From Adenophora triphylla var. japonica (Eukaryota > Streptophyta > Magnoliopsida > Asterales > Campanulaceae): DNA of 64,000 nucleotides. Of the stretch, positions 1 through 11,009 are shown one piece after another. The stretch covers positions 372,001 to 436,000 of the forward strand of contig JAFEMH010001292.1 of assembly GCA_022495995.1 (NCBI GenBank), in the 5' to 3' direction. The notes below the pieces were generated by a model that was given only the letters and a program-made list of their open reading frames with translations, was not told the DNA's origin and did not search any database. Each line of letters opens with the position of its first letter. The stretch's first letter is position 1. The translations under genes and the position numbers were made by a program.

Positions 1-1142
1 GTTGGGAAGAATGATAAGTCAAGATGGAAAATTGTTCCTCGTAAACAGAGATGTTTGCTAGGCCACTCGTAAATAAGATTGATGTAGTGCATGGCCATGC
101 CCGAATGAATTAATGTGATTAATATCATTCGATTAATCAATTTACTTGGTAACGAGAAAGCATTGAACAATATGAGTTGACGTGGACCATGACTCATGTT
201 CAATATAACATCGTGTGACAATGGGATTGTGATATATTCTATGTAGGAAAATCGAACTTGATATTATACTATTTGGGTAGGCATGATGGCTTGCTAGAGT
301 CCGCTCATGTCTTATGAGGATCGATATGATCGGACTCATTGCCAACATAGTATAGTCCTATGGGGTCACACGCATCGAACGAATTGTCAAAAATGAAGAA
401 TATGGATTTTCTGGACTCAGGGGACGACTCGTCCCAGACTGAACTAAGTCGTGCCCTTAAGGGGGACGGATGATTCAGAGGGGGCGTCCTGAGGGACGAC
501 TCGTGCTCTGGGGCACGAGTCGTGCCCAAAGGGATGACTCGTGACCTGAGCAAAGCCAATTCGTGCCCTTAAAGGGGACGCCAGAATCAGGACCTTGTGC
601 AAAGGGGACGACTCATGCCCTGGGGGACGAGTCGTCCCGTCGGCGCTAGACTGATACGTAAATGACCTAATTTTAGGGTTTTCGCAAAGGGATTTTATTT
701 GTAACGTATAAATACTTGCCCCTGGTTGCCCTAGCCGTCATTAGAACATTTTGGCTTTAGAGAAACATCAAAAGTGAGAGATTTCAATTGAGCATTGAGA
801 ATCAAACACAACCAATTCCATTTTTCTTCATCGATTGAAAGGTGTTTCAATCAAAGGATCTAGCAATCCTCCTAGAAGAGTTCTAGGGTTCGTTCCTCGC
901 GTGGATACACATAGAGGATCTTCGCTCGTCAAGATCTTTAGTTCGTGATTCGCCGTTCGTTCATCAAGGATTAACAAGGTCGTTCAATCTGGAGTTGGGT
1001 CAAGTTTATCAACGACAAAATCACTCAAGGTTGGTATTTCTATTTCATCTTTTTTAATTAATCATCTAGAACGGATTCTAGGGCTTCGAGTTTTTCGAGT
1101 TATTGCATTATTCCGCTGCGCATGGACCCTCGAAACCCAACA
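1..1142 (+). repeat. LTR at window start (3' LTR or solo LTR), probably Ty1/copia
   Basis: The first bases GTTGGG and the last bases CCCAACA (1136-1142) form the inverted terminal repeat of an LTR that starts one base before the window (TGTTGGG...CCCAACA). A TATA box (TATAAATA, 707-714) sits where a U3/R boundary is expected, and the end passes through TTCCGCTGCGC, a sequence commonly seen at the end of plant copia LTRs. No primer binding site follows, so this is a downstream LTR or a solo LTR. The interval 415-640 upstream of the TATA box holds several direct and inverted copies of GACGACTCGTGCCC. Assignment to copia is inference from style, because no coding region of this element is visible. 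Confidence 0.75.
707..714 (+). promoter_or_regulatory. TATA box of the first LTR
   Basis: TATAAATA lies about 435 bp before the LTR end and 70-290 bp downstream of the palindromic GACGACTCGTGCCC cluster. This is the usual place for the RNA polymerase II start of an LTR retrotransposon. Confidence 0.6.
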
Positions 1143-1489
1143 GATTTGACCAGGTGTTTCAAGAGATGTGTTCACAAGTTGAATTGATTTATCTTGGATG
1201 TTTAGTGTGATCAATCAATTTGCTCCAAACATAGTCTTGTTGAGGAACACTTACAGAAAATGATTGATTGTGCACAGTGTATGTCCTAACAAATAATCTA
1301 GTGATTATAAGGACTGATTGCTTTGAACTTCAATGTTTGAATACTTGCAGTTCTTGACAATCTCACTCTCAAAGTCTTTAATGCACCAATCCTCTTAAAT
1401 GCTCTAAGAAAGGTATTTATAGTGTCTTCAGGAAGAGATATTGTCTAATAGCCTTTTAAGGCACAAAAGACATAGGATGAGTATAAAGA
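1143..1489. other. unassigned sequence between two LTR relics
   Basis: No coding region or clear repeat boundary is visible. A TATTTATA at about 1412 with its surroundings could be the TATA region of an old minus-strand LTR, but no partner or terminus is seen. Confidence 0.3.
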
Positions 1490-2270
1490 TCCAATCTTTA
1501 TACCCCTTTCCCCTAGTCCCTTGGTTCTTGGAGCATTCCGTGGTGAGGATCGGTGTAAAGGCTCCATCTTTACATCGTTTCCACCATTAAAAATGTCATA
1601 ATCGTTGTCCCTTTAAAAACCGACGAATCTTAGTCCCGACATCTCCGATAATCACTTGAGACGAACATAAAATGTCCATACGAATCTCTATCGTCTCAAG
1701 ATGTAGAATTGATGGGCAAAGATTCCTCATTTTCTAAAGAGTCTCATTTTTGGACTTAAAATGTGTCCCTCTCTCGATTACATGTGACCAAGTCCCCAAA
1801 GAACGTTGGTTTAAGACATATCAAGGCTCTTACGTCTACCATGGTTGATTAATCCAACGGGAGGGTAGAAAGGTCCCGTAATGATGATCACAAGTCCAAA
1901 ATGAGCACGGGATCAAAATCCCGAAAACATCAAATCCAAGGAATTCCGAGCTATAACCTACTTATATGGTTTATATGTCCGACATATAAACTTGGCACAT
2001 TCCCTCCTCTTTTCAACACACACACACACGAGCACACAAACAAGCACAAACTTCGGATATAGGAAGACTTGCTTTTGCAAGGCTCCTTGGATGAACGCAA
2101 TACGTTCTTCCCAAGGAGTAACTTAACCTCCGGACCCTTATCCTTTTTTTCAAAGTTTTGCGGAAATCAAAATGACTTGACGACTCCGTTTTTCAATAAA
2201 ACTGGTGTTTTCAAACTGAGGTGAACGGCGACCCTATAAAACGGTTCAATCCCGGGGGACCACATTCACA
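1490..2270 (+). repeat. decayed LTR fragment related to family A
   Basis: The stretch follows, in order and orientation, the second half of the element A LTR (about 36480-37155). Shared landmarks are GGATCGGTGTAAAG, TCGATTACATG, GATGATCACAAGTC, GGGATCA(A/T)AATCCCGAA, CTTCCCAAGGAGTAACTTAACC, GACTCCGTTTTTCAA and the terminal ACCACATTCACA at 2259-2270. Substitutions and small indels are many, so this is a much older copy than the pair at 35048 and 60088. The first half of the LTR and any internal region are missing here. Confidence 0.75.
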
Positions 2271-2699
2271 AAAGCACATCCTTATTTTAATGTACACTCT
2301 TCTTAATTTTCGTGCAAAATCAATTTTATATTTTTTCGGGTGAAAGTAATTGTTATAAGATAACATGGGTGGGCACGACAAATAAAGAAGCAATAAAAAA
2401 GCTTCATATTGAAATTTTGAACTTTCAGTTAAAACAATCTTTTGAAAATTTTTGAATTTTCAGTCGACAAGATGGAAGTACACTTTTATTAATTATTTTT
2501 TAATATAATTTATATTAAAAATAATTTAAATAATTTTACCTATTAAAAAAAAGTCATGTATTTTAGATTGAAATTATGATGATCCAAACGACTAATATTT
2601 TGGAGACTCGTTAAACCATGACTTCACAAAATCTAGTCACATTTTCTCCCATCTCCATTCCAAATTCGTTTTTCTTTTTTTCTTTCTCCCAAATCATTC
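2271..2699. other. AT-rich spacer with a MITE-like relic
   Basis: About 2290-2350 resembles the right arm of the Stowaway-like MITE at 19040-19100 (CTTAATTTTCGTG followed by a TTTTCGGGTGAAA-like end). The remainder is AT-rich without a coding signal. Confidence 0.35.
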
Positions 2700-2960
2700 C
2701 AAATCTATTTTAGGTATATGTAATTGTTTTGGTTCAAACCACGATTTGAAACTGAATTGAACAAAATCATGCGATTTAGTATGATTTTCAAGTATAAATA
2801 GTTCGGTTAAGTCTCAAATTTTGGCAAACCACATGTTTCAGTTTGGTTTGTGGTCTCACCCTTTCAGACCAAAGCAAATCGAACCAAATCAAACTAAATC
2901 GCGATTTGAGATCGAACCATCAAACCAAACCGCCAGACCAAACCAAATTAAATAAATTAA
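2700..2960. repeat. subterminal repeats of a hAT-like element, left side
   Basis: Short degenerate copies of GGTTCAAACCACGATTTGAA and AAACCAAACC on both strands are clustered here and again at 4400-4620. Dense variants of (T/C)GGTTTGAACC are typical of subterminal regions of plant hAT elements. Together with the hAT coding remnant between the two clusters they suggest one element of about 1.9 kb, although exact termini on this side are not found. Confidence 0.45.
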
Positions 2961-3492
2961 TCATAACTCCCGTTTTGTATCTTATAATAGTTTCGTATAT
3001 TTATTAAAATTTATTGTTAGATCAATAAAAAAAACTACAATAAATAGACTAATTCTAACCCACGTTGTGTATTTAATATAATTTCATCATTTGTTATCGT
3101 AATTGCGACACATAAATAACTAAGTTCTCTTGTAAAGTATTTTTCTTCCTCCGACCTCTTTCTTTCTCTAGTCTCCATCTCCCTCTGACTTTCCTTTCAA
3201 TACCCGCAGTTTTCGCTCATCATTCGAGATCACAAAAAATTTAAACAAATATTTGATATTGTGATTATAGGTTCAAATCAGTTTATTGAAAGAATCATCC
3301 GTAACAAGACTTCATCTTACAAGAATTCAGGTGTTGATGTTCTTTTTGTATTACAATTGTGTTTAATTTTATTTGATAATGTTTTCAAAAAAAAAAAAAA
3401 CAGCCATCTGGTTGTGAGAAAAGAAAAAAAGAAAAGTTCTTGAGTTAAGAGAATGTTGCATAAATTTCACAACTTCTTTTTCTCACAATAAA

Positions 3493-3852
3493 GTGTCAGA
3501 TGTTGATTTGAATGATTTCTTTTCTGAATTAGAAGTGTTGCAATTCACTTTGCCAAGGTGGTCAATGTCCGCTCTCGAAGTTTTTGAATTTGTCAAAGAT
3601 GCAGATTGTTATCATAACGTTAGCATCGCGTATCGATTTTTTTTAACTATGCCTGTAACCGTGGCATCGACTGAAAGAAGTTTCTCAAAATTGAAATTAT
3701 TGAAAAATTACTTGAGGTCATCAATGTCTCAAGAAAGGCTGAGCGATCTTGCCATTTGGTCTATTGAGAAGGATTTTATGGAAAATATTGATATTGATAA
3801 GGTCATTAATGATTTTGCATCTAGAAGAGCTCGAAAAAGTTTGTTTATATGA
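3493..3852 (+). pseudogene. hAT transposase C-terminal dimerisation domain (hATC) remnant
   Basis: The open frame of about 119 codons encodes only the C-terminal part of a hAT-superfamily transposase. The diagnostic hATC block reads LTMPVTVASTERSFSKLKLL at about residues 51-70, followed by LRSSMSQERLSDLAIWSIE. In full transposases this region mediates dimerisation and contributes to the active complex. A normal protein has 600-800 residues with an N-terminal BED finger and catalytic DDE region. Those are absent here; 3000-3490 holds only short scraps. The first codon is not a real start. The frame stops 48 bp before the splice-acceptor-like end of the next feature, so the hAT and BPM pieces lie side by side. 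The protein cannot act, but the family call is secure. Confidence 0.8.
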
Positions 3853-3899
3853 TCATAATGTGCTTCTTTAATCGTTTTTTACTTTTGGTCATCTTTCAG

Positions 3900-4110
3900 G
3901 TTTGATTTTATTGGAGTTCAACATTTTGGGCAGCTCTTGGAATGTGGAAAGGGAACTGATGTTAATTTTGAAGTTGATGGAGAAATCTTTCCAGCTCACA
4001 AGTTGGTGCTTGCAGCTCGGTCACCTGTGTTCAGGACTCAACTCTTTGATCCAATGAAAGACCGTACCCATTGCATAAAAGTTGAAGATATTAAGGCCCC
4101 TGTTTTCAAG
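3900..4110 (+). pseudogene. captured exon of a BPM-like BTB/POZ-MATH gene
   Basis: Between an acceptor-like TCATCTTTCAG (ending 3899) and a donor-like AAG/GTTAGT (4110/4111) lies a frame encoding the linker and start of a BTB/POZ domain. Visible motifs are [35 protein letters not shown] and CIKVED, ending in APVFK. Plant BPM proteins (MATH-BTB substrate adaptors of CUL3 ubiquitin ligases) have this exon. The preceding MATH domain and the rest of BTB/BACK are missing, and one residue appears lost in the loop before CIKVED. The exon sits between hATC coding sequence and a hAT terminus, so capture by the transposon is the simplest reading. Insertion of a hAT into a BPM intron is the alternative. 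Confidence 0.7.
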
Positions 4111-4330
4111 GTTAGTTACATGTACTCCTGCTTCTGTTGTTAAAGGATACTCCATGAAAATATTTGTTCAACCATCATGTCTTTCTGCAGCGTAATCACA
4201 TCAGCATTTATATGATGATTTAAGATAAGTGTCATTACTTTACTTCTGTTTTATCTAGGTAAAAATATATAACATTTGAGTATCGTAAAAATATATAGCA
4301 TTTGAGTATCGTAAAAATATCGATTAATTA

Positions 4331-4385
4331 GGGGCCTCTTCATCTGATTTCGCCCGGGGCTCACAAAAGTCTAGGAACGGCCCTG
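4331..4385 (+). mobile_element. terminal segment of a hAT (Tip100/ZMYM-like) element
   Basis: The sequence runs GGGGCCTCTTCATCTG...CGCCCGGGGCTCACAAAAGT and ends GGAACGGCCCTG at 4385. Read on the minus strand it begins CAGGGCCGTTCC, a typical CAGGGCCGG-like hAT terminus. The next 8 bases (ATATGAAA) would be the target duplication, but the partner end is not found upstream. Confidence 0.5.
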
Positions 4386-4620
4386 ATATGAAAATGAGTT
4401 GCGTCTGAATTGTGGTTTGAACCATAGTCTAAAATGGTCTAAACCACGATTTGAACCACATAATTAAATTACAGTTTGAACCAAATCGAACCTAATCATA
4501 GTGATTTAGTTTGATTCAATTTGAACATTTTATGATTTGATTTTAAATTTTTTCAAATCAGTAACTAGTGATTTGATCCGTAAATTTTCCGAAAACCCGA
4601 AAACGAATCAAACCGAAACA
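4386..4620. repeat. hAT-like subterminal repeats, right side
   Basis: GTGGTTTGAACC, AAACCACGATTTGAACC and related variants are repeated several times, matching the cluster at 2700-2960. They lie just outside the CAGGGCC-type terminus, so two hAT-like elements may be superimposed. Confidence 0.4.
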
Positions 4621-4950
4621 TAACCGTAACATTTACACGCTAATCTATTTAATTGTACCTTTTCTTTGCCAAAATTGTCTAGACAAACGATTAAAAGGGG
4701 ACACCTTTTTGTGTGGATGGCGTAACAACACGTGTCAATTTAAAGTATCAATTTTATAAAGTCTTACACCCCGTTGTTGGCCTACCTTTATCCACCACAT
4801 GTAAATATAATGGATAATTGAACTTTTCGAACCGTTATATGACAGGTGGACCGTGCCACGAGGGTGTTTGGTCCATATAATTTGTGGCTTAAAAAGACTC
4901 AAGAAATGGATGGACCCAACTATTTATGTAAGGCAATAAAATGATTTATT

Positions 4951-5186
4951 CCCTTCATCTCACTCGAAAATGTAAAAAAAAAAATATATTAAAATAATTA
5001 TTGTGAATATAAAAATAATAGGAAAAAAGATAGAAAATAAGGTAAAAAATAATAAGTAAATAGTTACTATAAGTATGATAAGTGGGTTCCATGAATAAAA
5101 ATGTACTAAAAATCATTTTGGAATTATATTTTTTTAAATGAGACATTCAAAATAAAATTTGTGCATTTTCAAATGTGACGGGAGAG
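4951..5186. mobile_element. Stowaway-like MITE
   Basis: The imperfect inverted ends CCCTTCATCTCACTCGAAAATG (start) and CATTTTCAAATGTGACGGGAG (end) enclose an AT-rich interior without coding capacity. TA follows the right end. Length (about 236 bp) and end sequence match the family at 17892 and 18569. Confidence 0.55.
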
Positions 5187-5731
5187 TATATTTTTTTTTT
5201 ATATAAAATGATGAGTTAACAAGTATATTGAGATAAATTTTAATTCCTTTAATTAAATAAGAAATATTATAGGAAGAAAGGAGTAAACATTTGCTTCTAT
5301 TATTCTTGTGATGAATTTGGGTTCCTTAGCATTATAGGAGAGAAAATGAGAACATACAATGCATTACTTATACAATAATAAATTATACTAATTCTATTTT
5401 TTATATTAAAAATATAACAGTCTTTTGGAAGATACAAATAAATTACAATACTTATTATAGAAGTAATATAAAACATCAAAAGTAACAAAATCCATAAGTA
5501 TGAAACAACAAAAACCAAAAAACAATCACTTCCAAAGTCACAAATCTCATACTCACTCCCACTTCAAATTACACAATTTCCTTATTAAACGTCTCATTAC
5601 AAACTAAACACTTTATAAAATGAAAATATTTTATTACTTTTCTATTAATGAGATTCATATGTCATAATCACAACAACAATTCAATTATTATTTATTATCT
5701 CACTTTCTTTTTTACCTCATTTTTTATATTT
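5187..5731. other. AT-rich spacer, probably MITE debris
   Basis: The composition and phrases such as TCTCACTTTCTTTTTTACCTCATTTTTT resemble the interior of the MITE family, interrupted by the insertion of element E at 5737. No coding region is visible. Confidence 0.3.
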
Positions 5732-5736
5732 ACAAT
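5732..5736. repeat. target site duplication of element E, left copy
   Basis: ACAAT directly precedes the outer TG of the left LTR. The same ACAAT follows the outer CA of the right LTR at 17840-17844. Confidence 0.85.
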
Positions 5737-6405
5737 TGATGCTGCAGGAAATGTGCTTATCAATCTTCCTCCACGTGGCAGGACTGATCACCTGGCTTCT
5801 TGACCTGAAAACAGAACCCACGACTAGCCGGATGTGTCTCCGGCGAAGACGCTCGGGCGTGAGAGTAAGATAACAGTTGTATATGGCTCAAAATGTATTG
5901 AATAATGAACTCAGAATACAAAATGGCAGTTACCTTTCACCGTTTGATAGTGATGAAGTATTTATAGGCAAGAGTGATGTATTTTTGGGGAGGCGACATG
6001 TCCTCCGAGATTATAGCGGCAGTTACTTGGACGTGGGAACATGTTTATAACGGTCCCTGATTTATGTGGACGCTGAGTAAGGTTATGAGGATTGTTCAAC
6101 CAAATAAGCCGGCAAGTGTTAAGTCGTCACTTGTTGAGTTAGGTCGAGGTCGCCACTCGTGGAATGGTCGACCTGACTGTCGGGTAGAGCATGGTTCGTA
6201 CCCGAATTGTAATATGGATCATGAGGTCGGACTAAGTTAGGCCAGGACCTATTAGATCGGACCGTAGGCTTAGTCGACTGACGCTTGAGATGGGCTTTGG
6301 GCCTTGCTGCGGCCCAGGCCGGCCACATTGAGAATGTGATAATCAAAATTTGGATGTAATTGGGCTTTACTTGCTTGGCCCAACTCGGCACTTTTGGTAT
6401 GTTCG
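5737..6405 (-). repeat. 3' LTR of element E
   Basis: It matches the copy at 17183-17839 with scattered substitutions and small indels. The outer edge is TGATGCTGCAGG. The inner edge is TATGTTCG, where the other copy has TATGTTCA at its outer edge. A minus-strand TATA box (CTATAAATAC) lies near 5948-5957. The adjacent 6406-6420 reads on the minus strand AAAGTTGGGGGCCAC, a fair polypurine tract. Confidence 0.88.
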
Positions 6406-6686
6406 GTGGCCCCCAACTTTCGAGTTGACTTCGTCGACTTGGAAGTTAAGAAGATTTCTTTGATGAAAATTGCTTTACTCGCAGTCGATGCTAGTCTTTG
6501 AAGTAGGTCGACCATGATGACGTGGCAACATCACGATCGTTGGCGATGAACGGTGGGAGATGAAGGAGCGCCGATTTTGTAATGATTACAGTTCTGACGT
6601 TTGGAACTCCTTCTCGAAAACCGCTTCAGCCTTTAATTTTGGAAAATTAATTTTGATTTTCCTTTCCCTTTCCAAATTTAGGAAAA

Positions 6687-6694
6687 TATAAATA
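6687..6694 (+). promoter_or_regulatory. TATA box of the antisense gene in element E
   Basis: TATAAATA lies about 200 bp upstream of the ATG at 6888 and outside the LTR, on the strand opposite to gag-pol. It suggests that the antisense gene has a promoter of its own rather than using LTR transcription. Confidence 0.55.
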
Positions 6695-6887
6695 GAAAAA
6701 TCCCTCTTCGTTTAGAACTTTTACTGCTCTAAAACTTCTTCTTCTCCGGCGATAATCAAGGGATTGCAGCAAGATTTAAATCTAGCTCTCGGCTCCAGCA
6801 ACGAACCTACCTTCTGCAATTAATTAAGGTATTTCCCTCGTATCCTGCTTTAGGGTTTTAATTTATGCACTGTTCTCCGTTTCCGCC

Positions 6888-9800
6888 ATGGCTAGGACCT
6901 TTAGTTGCGAACCAGGGGCGTGGTATGGTTACTGCACTGTTAACCGTAGGGCATGCAAGAATGTGAACGGTGAGTGGAGAGTGATGTCCCTGGATGAATG
7001 TGCCTCCATTTTGACTAGTTGGGGGTTGAATTACACTGAGATAGGGCTGCCCATTGTAGGAGAAATTGAAAATGCGGTGATTGACGACTCAAATGTTGTC
7101 GCTTTTCATCTATTCCATGAATTGCTTGACCATATCACCTTGTTTTATGTTAGGGACGTCCAAAAGCCCTCCTTCCTTAGGAATAGAATAGGTTTTCCAG
7201 GGGAGTATAGGTCGCCCTTAAATAGGTCGACTGAAATTATTCATAGGCCTGACTCCCCTGTTTCTCCTTCTTCTTGTACAGATATGGCAACTCAAGGCGG
7301 AGCTACAGCATCTACTTCCTCTGGTCCCAGAATCGTTGATGCATTTGACGATACAGCCATGCCAGGAAAGAATGAGAGGGGTTATGTCCCCCAAGGGCCA
7401 TTACGTGGAAAGAAGAACCTGCCTTCTAGGTATAGCATGATTTGGGATTTCTGTGAGGTAAGTAAGGAAGATTATAGGGTGACCATTTATACTCAGAGGG
7501 AGTTTATGAAGTTGTTTAGGTCGTCATTTACTAAGGATGCCACTAGGGTAGCCTTCTTCTATGGTCAATTTGTAGCTGGCCTCAGGTTACCTCTTGATCC
7601 TTTCATAAATGAGTTCTTAGAATGTGCCAATGCTCTCCCCCTTCAGCTCGGAGCCAATACTTGTAGGGTCCTTGTATGCTTTGCTATGGTGTGCAGATTC
7701 TTAGGATATGAACCTTGTATGAGAGTGTTCAAAGAATTTTTCAGTATAAAGTATAGTGGAGAGGACCTGAGCATCAGTACCCCCTCTAAACCTAAATCTC
7801 CCAAGCTCTTCACCAACCTCCCAAGTAAGCATAGTGGCTGGAACTCGCATGTTGTTGTGGTAGAGAGTAGATTAGGATGGGAATTCCCATTGCCCAACGA
7901 TGAAACAGAAACCATAGATGAGGGGAACTATTGGGAGCCGACCTGGCATCTTAACTTGTATAGGGCTTTGTGTCGCTTAGTCGAGAGAAGACCCGTTAGT
8001 GGGAGAGTCTGCCACCACCGGTATAACCGTCCAGTGGGATGATGCACGGAGATGGAGTGGTAGAGCCCACTTGTCCCTGTGTTGAGAGGACAAATATATC
8101 CCGACTGGTTACTCATTCTCAGGGAGGTTTGGAAATTTGTGCCGGCGTTGCAAGAAGACGTAAAACTACCGCAAGGATAACGGGAGCATGCCGGTGGTAA
8201 GATCTTGTTCTGCAACCTTTTACTCGTCTATTGTTATCTTGTACATGTATGCAACTCTTAGATCGTCCGTTGTCTGCTCGTATGTAGAACTTAGTTAGCT
8301 CGTACATAGAACTATTACGAATTGCAACTCTATCAAATTGCCTGCTCGTATGTAGAGTTATTCAATTCGTACATAAAACTGCTTTGAGTTGTATCAATTA
8401 TCTCGTCAATGGTTTACTCGTAGAACTGTTTTGAATTGCCGAGCTAACACTTGATTTCTTTGATGTCGTGTAGTTTTAACTCCCGAGCAAGAAGCGAATA
8501 TGGTGCGTATTGTTGGGGTTTCTGATAAGAAGAAAGCGAGGAAGGACCATGGGAAGGCCAATGCTCGTGCTCACAGGCAGAGGGAAGCCGCGTTAAGGAC
8601 CAGTCAGCTTCCAAAAGACAATATTGGGATGGTGCCAATGGAAGGGGTAGATGAAGAAGATCCTTTCTTTGGCGACGATCATACCTTGAGCGTGGCGAGG
8701 AAGGTAATGAATCCAGCAGTCTGGCAAGCGACGTGAGCTCCGACCCAACTGCGATGTCAATGTAGGGACCTCCGATCTTTGTCGAGCGGGAACTAGTCCC
8801 TTGGATGTCGTAAACATTGATGACGACGTCATGGAAAGCTGAAGTTGATGATCAACCTCTGAGGACTAAGAGGTTGCGATCTGACAAGGGGAATGCTGTT
8901 TCATCGAGCCAACTGTTTCCACCTCCTCCAGCTTCTTCTTATCCCAACCAAGAATCTATTGAAGAAAGGATGCAGAGGTTGAGTGATGTTCCCTCTCTTG
9001 AAGGAGTAAATTGCCTGAGTCGCAGCTACCCGGACATGAACTTGGGCCAGGTGATTGTGAGAAGAGCGGTGGATGTGGGTCTGCTAGCTCACTTGGCTGA
9101 TAAGGGCATGACACCCGAGGAGTTCTCAGCTCGGTCTGGGCTGGCTCACTGCGAGGTAACTTCTCACTTTCTCTTTTATTTTAATCGTCTGCTCCTTTAC
9201 TCGATCCACTTGAACCTCGAGCTGACACTTCCTTGTTTCCTTTGGAATGCAGAATCTTACAATGATTGAGCAGGCCAAGAGCTCTTGGAGGGCCTCCATT
9301 GAGAGGGAGAGACAAGCCCTTCGCGATTATTCCAAAAAGGCTCAAGAGCTTGCGGAATGGAAAGAGAAGTATAATGACTTGGACAATTCGTATGAAGCCA
9401 ACGAAGCGGTGAAGACCAAGGCATTGTCCGACCTTGAGGCTGCAGAGTCCAAACTCAAGGAAGTGGAGGCTGAGAGGGATGCTGAGAAGAAAGAACTGGG
9501 GAAGGCCAAGACTGAGCTGGCCACTATTAACAAACTTTTAAAGGAGAAGGATGCCTTCTTGCTCGAGTTGCATGAACAGCATCGACTTGAGAGAGAGAAG
9601 AGTCAGAAAGACCACAAGGCTGCCATCGAGAAAACTACTAAGGAGGCCTCTGAAGCTGCGATTGAGAAGTTCAAGGCAGGGGTGAGTATTATGATGCCAT
9701 CGTGGCTAGGGCACAAGACTTTCTCGAGGTTGGGAAGAGGCACATGGCCCGTCGAGCACTGGTGGATCCCTCAGCTACAGTTACCATCGAGCAATTAGCT

Positions 9801-10112
9801 CGTTGGTTTTCTGAGTCTCAGTACGACATGGCAGCTCGCCAAGGTCATTCGCTTGTTCCCTATCTCGAGAACGACTTGGCCTTTATTGCCCAGGAAGATG
9901 AAGAAGATAGTTGTGAGAAGTGGGAAGCTCCCCCCATTGCTGATAGAAATTTTGATGTTGTCTTGGCGGAACTTGACGATGCTGAAGCCATGGAGACAGT
10001 AGATGAACAAGTTTATTCAGAGTCGGGTAAACCTTTAGACCCTCAGCAACAAGGAGATGAAGAGGGTCGAGCTGCTACTGACGACCAAGCTGATGTCGGC
10101 CAGGACTCCTGA
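6888..10112 (+). pseudogene. spliced antisense gene of element E, Transposase_28-like with coiled coil
   Basis: Exon 1 (6888-8196) encodes a region resembling the putative gypsy-type transposon family (Transposase_28): REFMKLFRSSF, then GLRLPLDPFINEFLE and NTCRVLVCFAMVCRFLGYEP. A donor GGTG/GTAAGATC (8197) and acceptor GTCGTGTAG (8473) bound intron 1. A second intron (9156-9252, GCGAG/GTAACT to AATGCAG/AATC) joins the next exon in phase. Exon 3 encodes a long charged coiled coil (about 9253-9680) and an acidic tail. Frameshifts are visible near 8035, between 8736 and 8817, and near 9680, so the copy is dead. Such antisense genes are characteristic of Retand-like elements and their function is unknown. 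A TATA box lies at 6687. Confidence 0.7.
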
Positions 10113-10479
10113 ATTGATTGGTTGAATTTGTAGTGAACAAGTTCCAAACAATATTTTTGTTTTTTGCTCTAACATTATTCGAATGCCTTGGCCCAGTTTT
10201 TTGGGAGGCAAAATATTTTTGTAAGTTTAATTTTGTCCAAGTCTTAGCCCGTTTTGGGAGACTTCTCTATCATAGCTGACTTTTGTTTTCAGAATGTTGT
10301 ATGTTTTTTAAAGTAAACGTCGAGCTAGATATGATAGGACGAATGAGTAAGCTTGAGCCTAGAGGTGACTTGACCTTGTTGGTTTAGTCGACCTCAGACT
10401 TGATTAACTTTTTTGTGAACGAGATTGACCATAAGTCGAACCTGTTCATATTATTGAAACTGACCCGGGGTCGAGTTGA

Positions 10480-10890
10480 TTAGGACCAAGTTTATTAGGA
10501 ATCATACTTGTTGAATAGGCAAATCTGATTAAGAATCGAGCTAAGTAAATCAAGCTGACTAAGAGTCGAGTTTGTTAGAACTAAGTCGACTAAGAGTCGG
10601 ACTTGTTAAGTGAACAAAGCTGATTAAGAATCGAGCTTGTTAGAACGAAGCTGACAAAGAGTCGAGCTTGTTAGAACTAAGTCGACTAAGAGTCGGACTT
10701 GTTAAGTGAACAAAGCTGATTAAGAATCGAGCTTGTTAGAACGAAGCTGACAAAGAGTCGAGCTAAGATGAACTGACTAAGAGTCGAGCTTGTTAGGACA
10801 AAGTCGACTAAGAGTCGGACTTGTTAAGTGAACAAAGCTGATTAAGAATCGAGCTTGTTGGAACGAAGCTGACTAAGAGTCGAGCTTGTT
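10480..10890 (+). repeat. tandem repeats in the non-coding 3' part of element E
   Basis: Units near 96 bp built from GACTAAGAGTCG(A/G), GAGCTTGTTAGAAC and GTGAACAAAGCTGATTAAGA recur at about 10575, 10670 and 10790, with shorter internal copies. The array lies between pol and the 3' end of the antisense gene. Confidence 0.75.
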
Positions 10891-11009
10891 GATATTAATG
10901 TAACACTATGTTTGATCGAATAAACTGCTCTTTTCATTGAAGTAGGAATCATGCTTACACCGATTTGAAACTAGCTTTAACACAAACTTGAACTTTTGAA
11001 ATTGAAAAA

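Noticed and set aside
3261..3443. Short frame before the hATC frame as a further transposase exon
   Set aside because: No recognisable hAT residues, and it ends in a poly-A/lysine run; left as debris.
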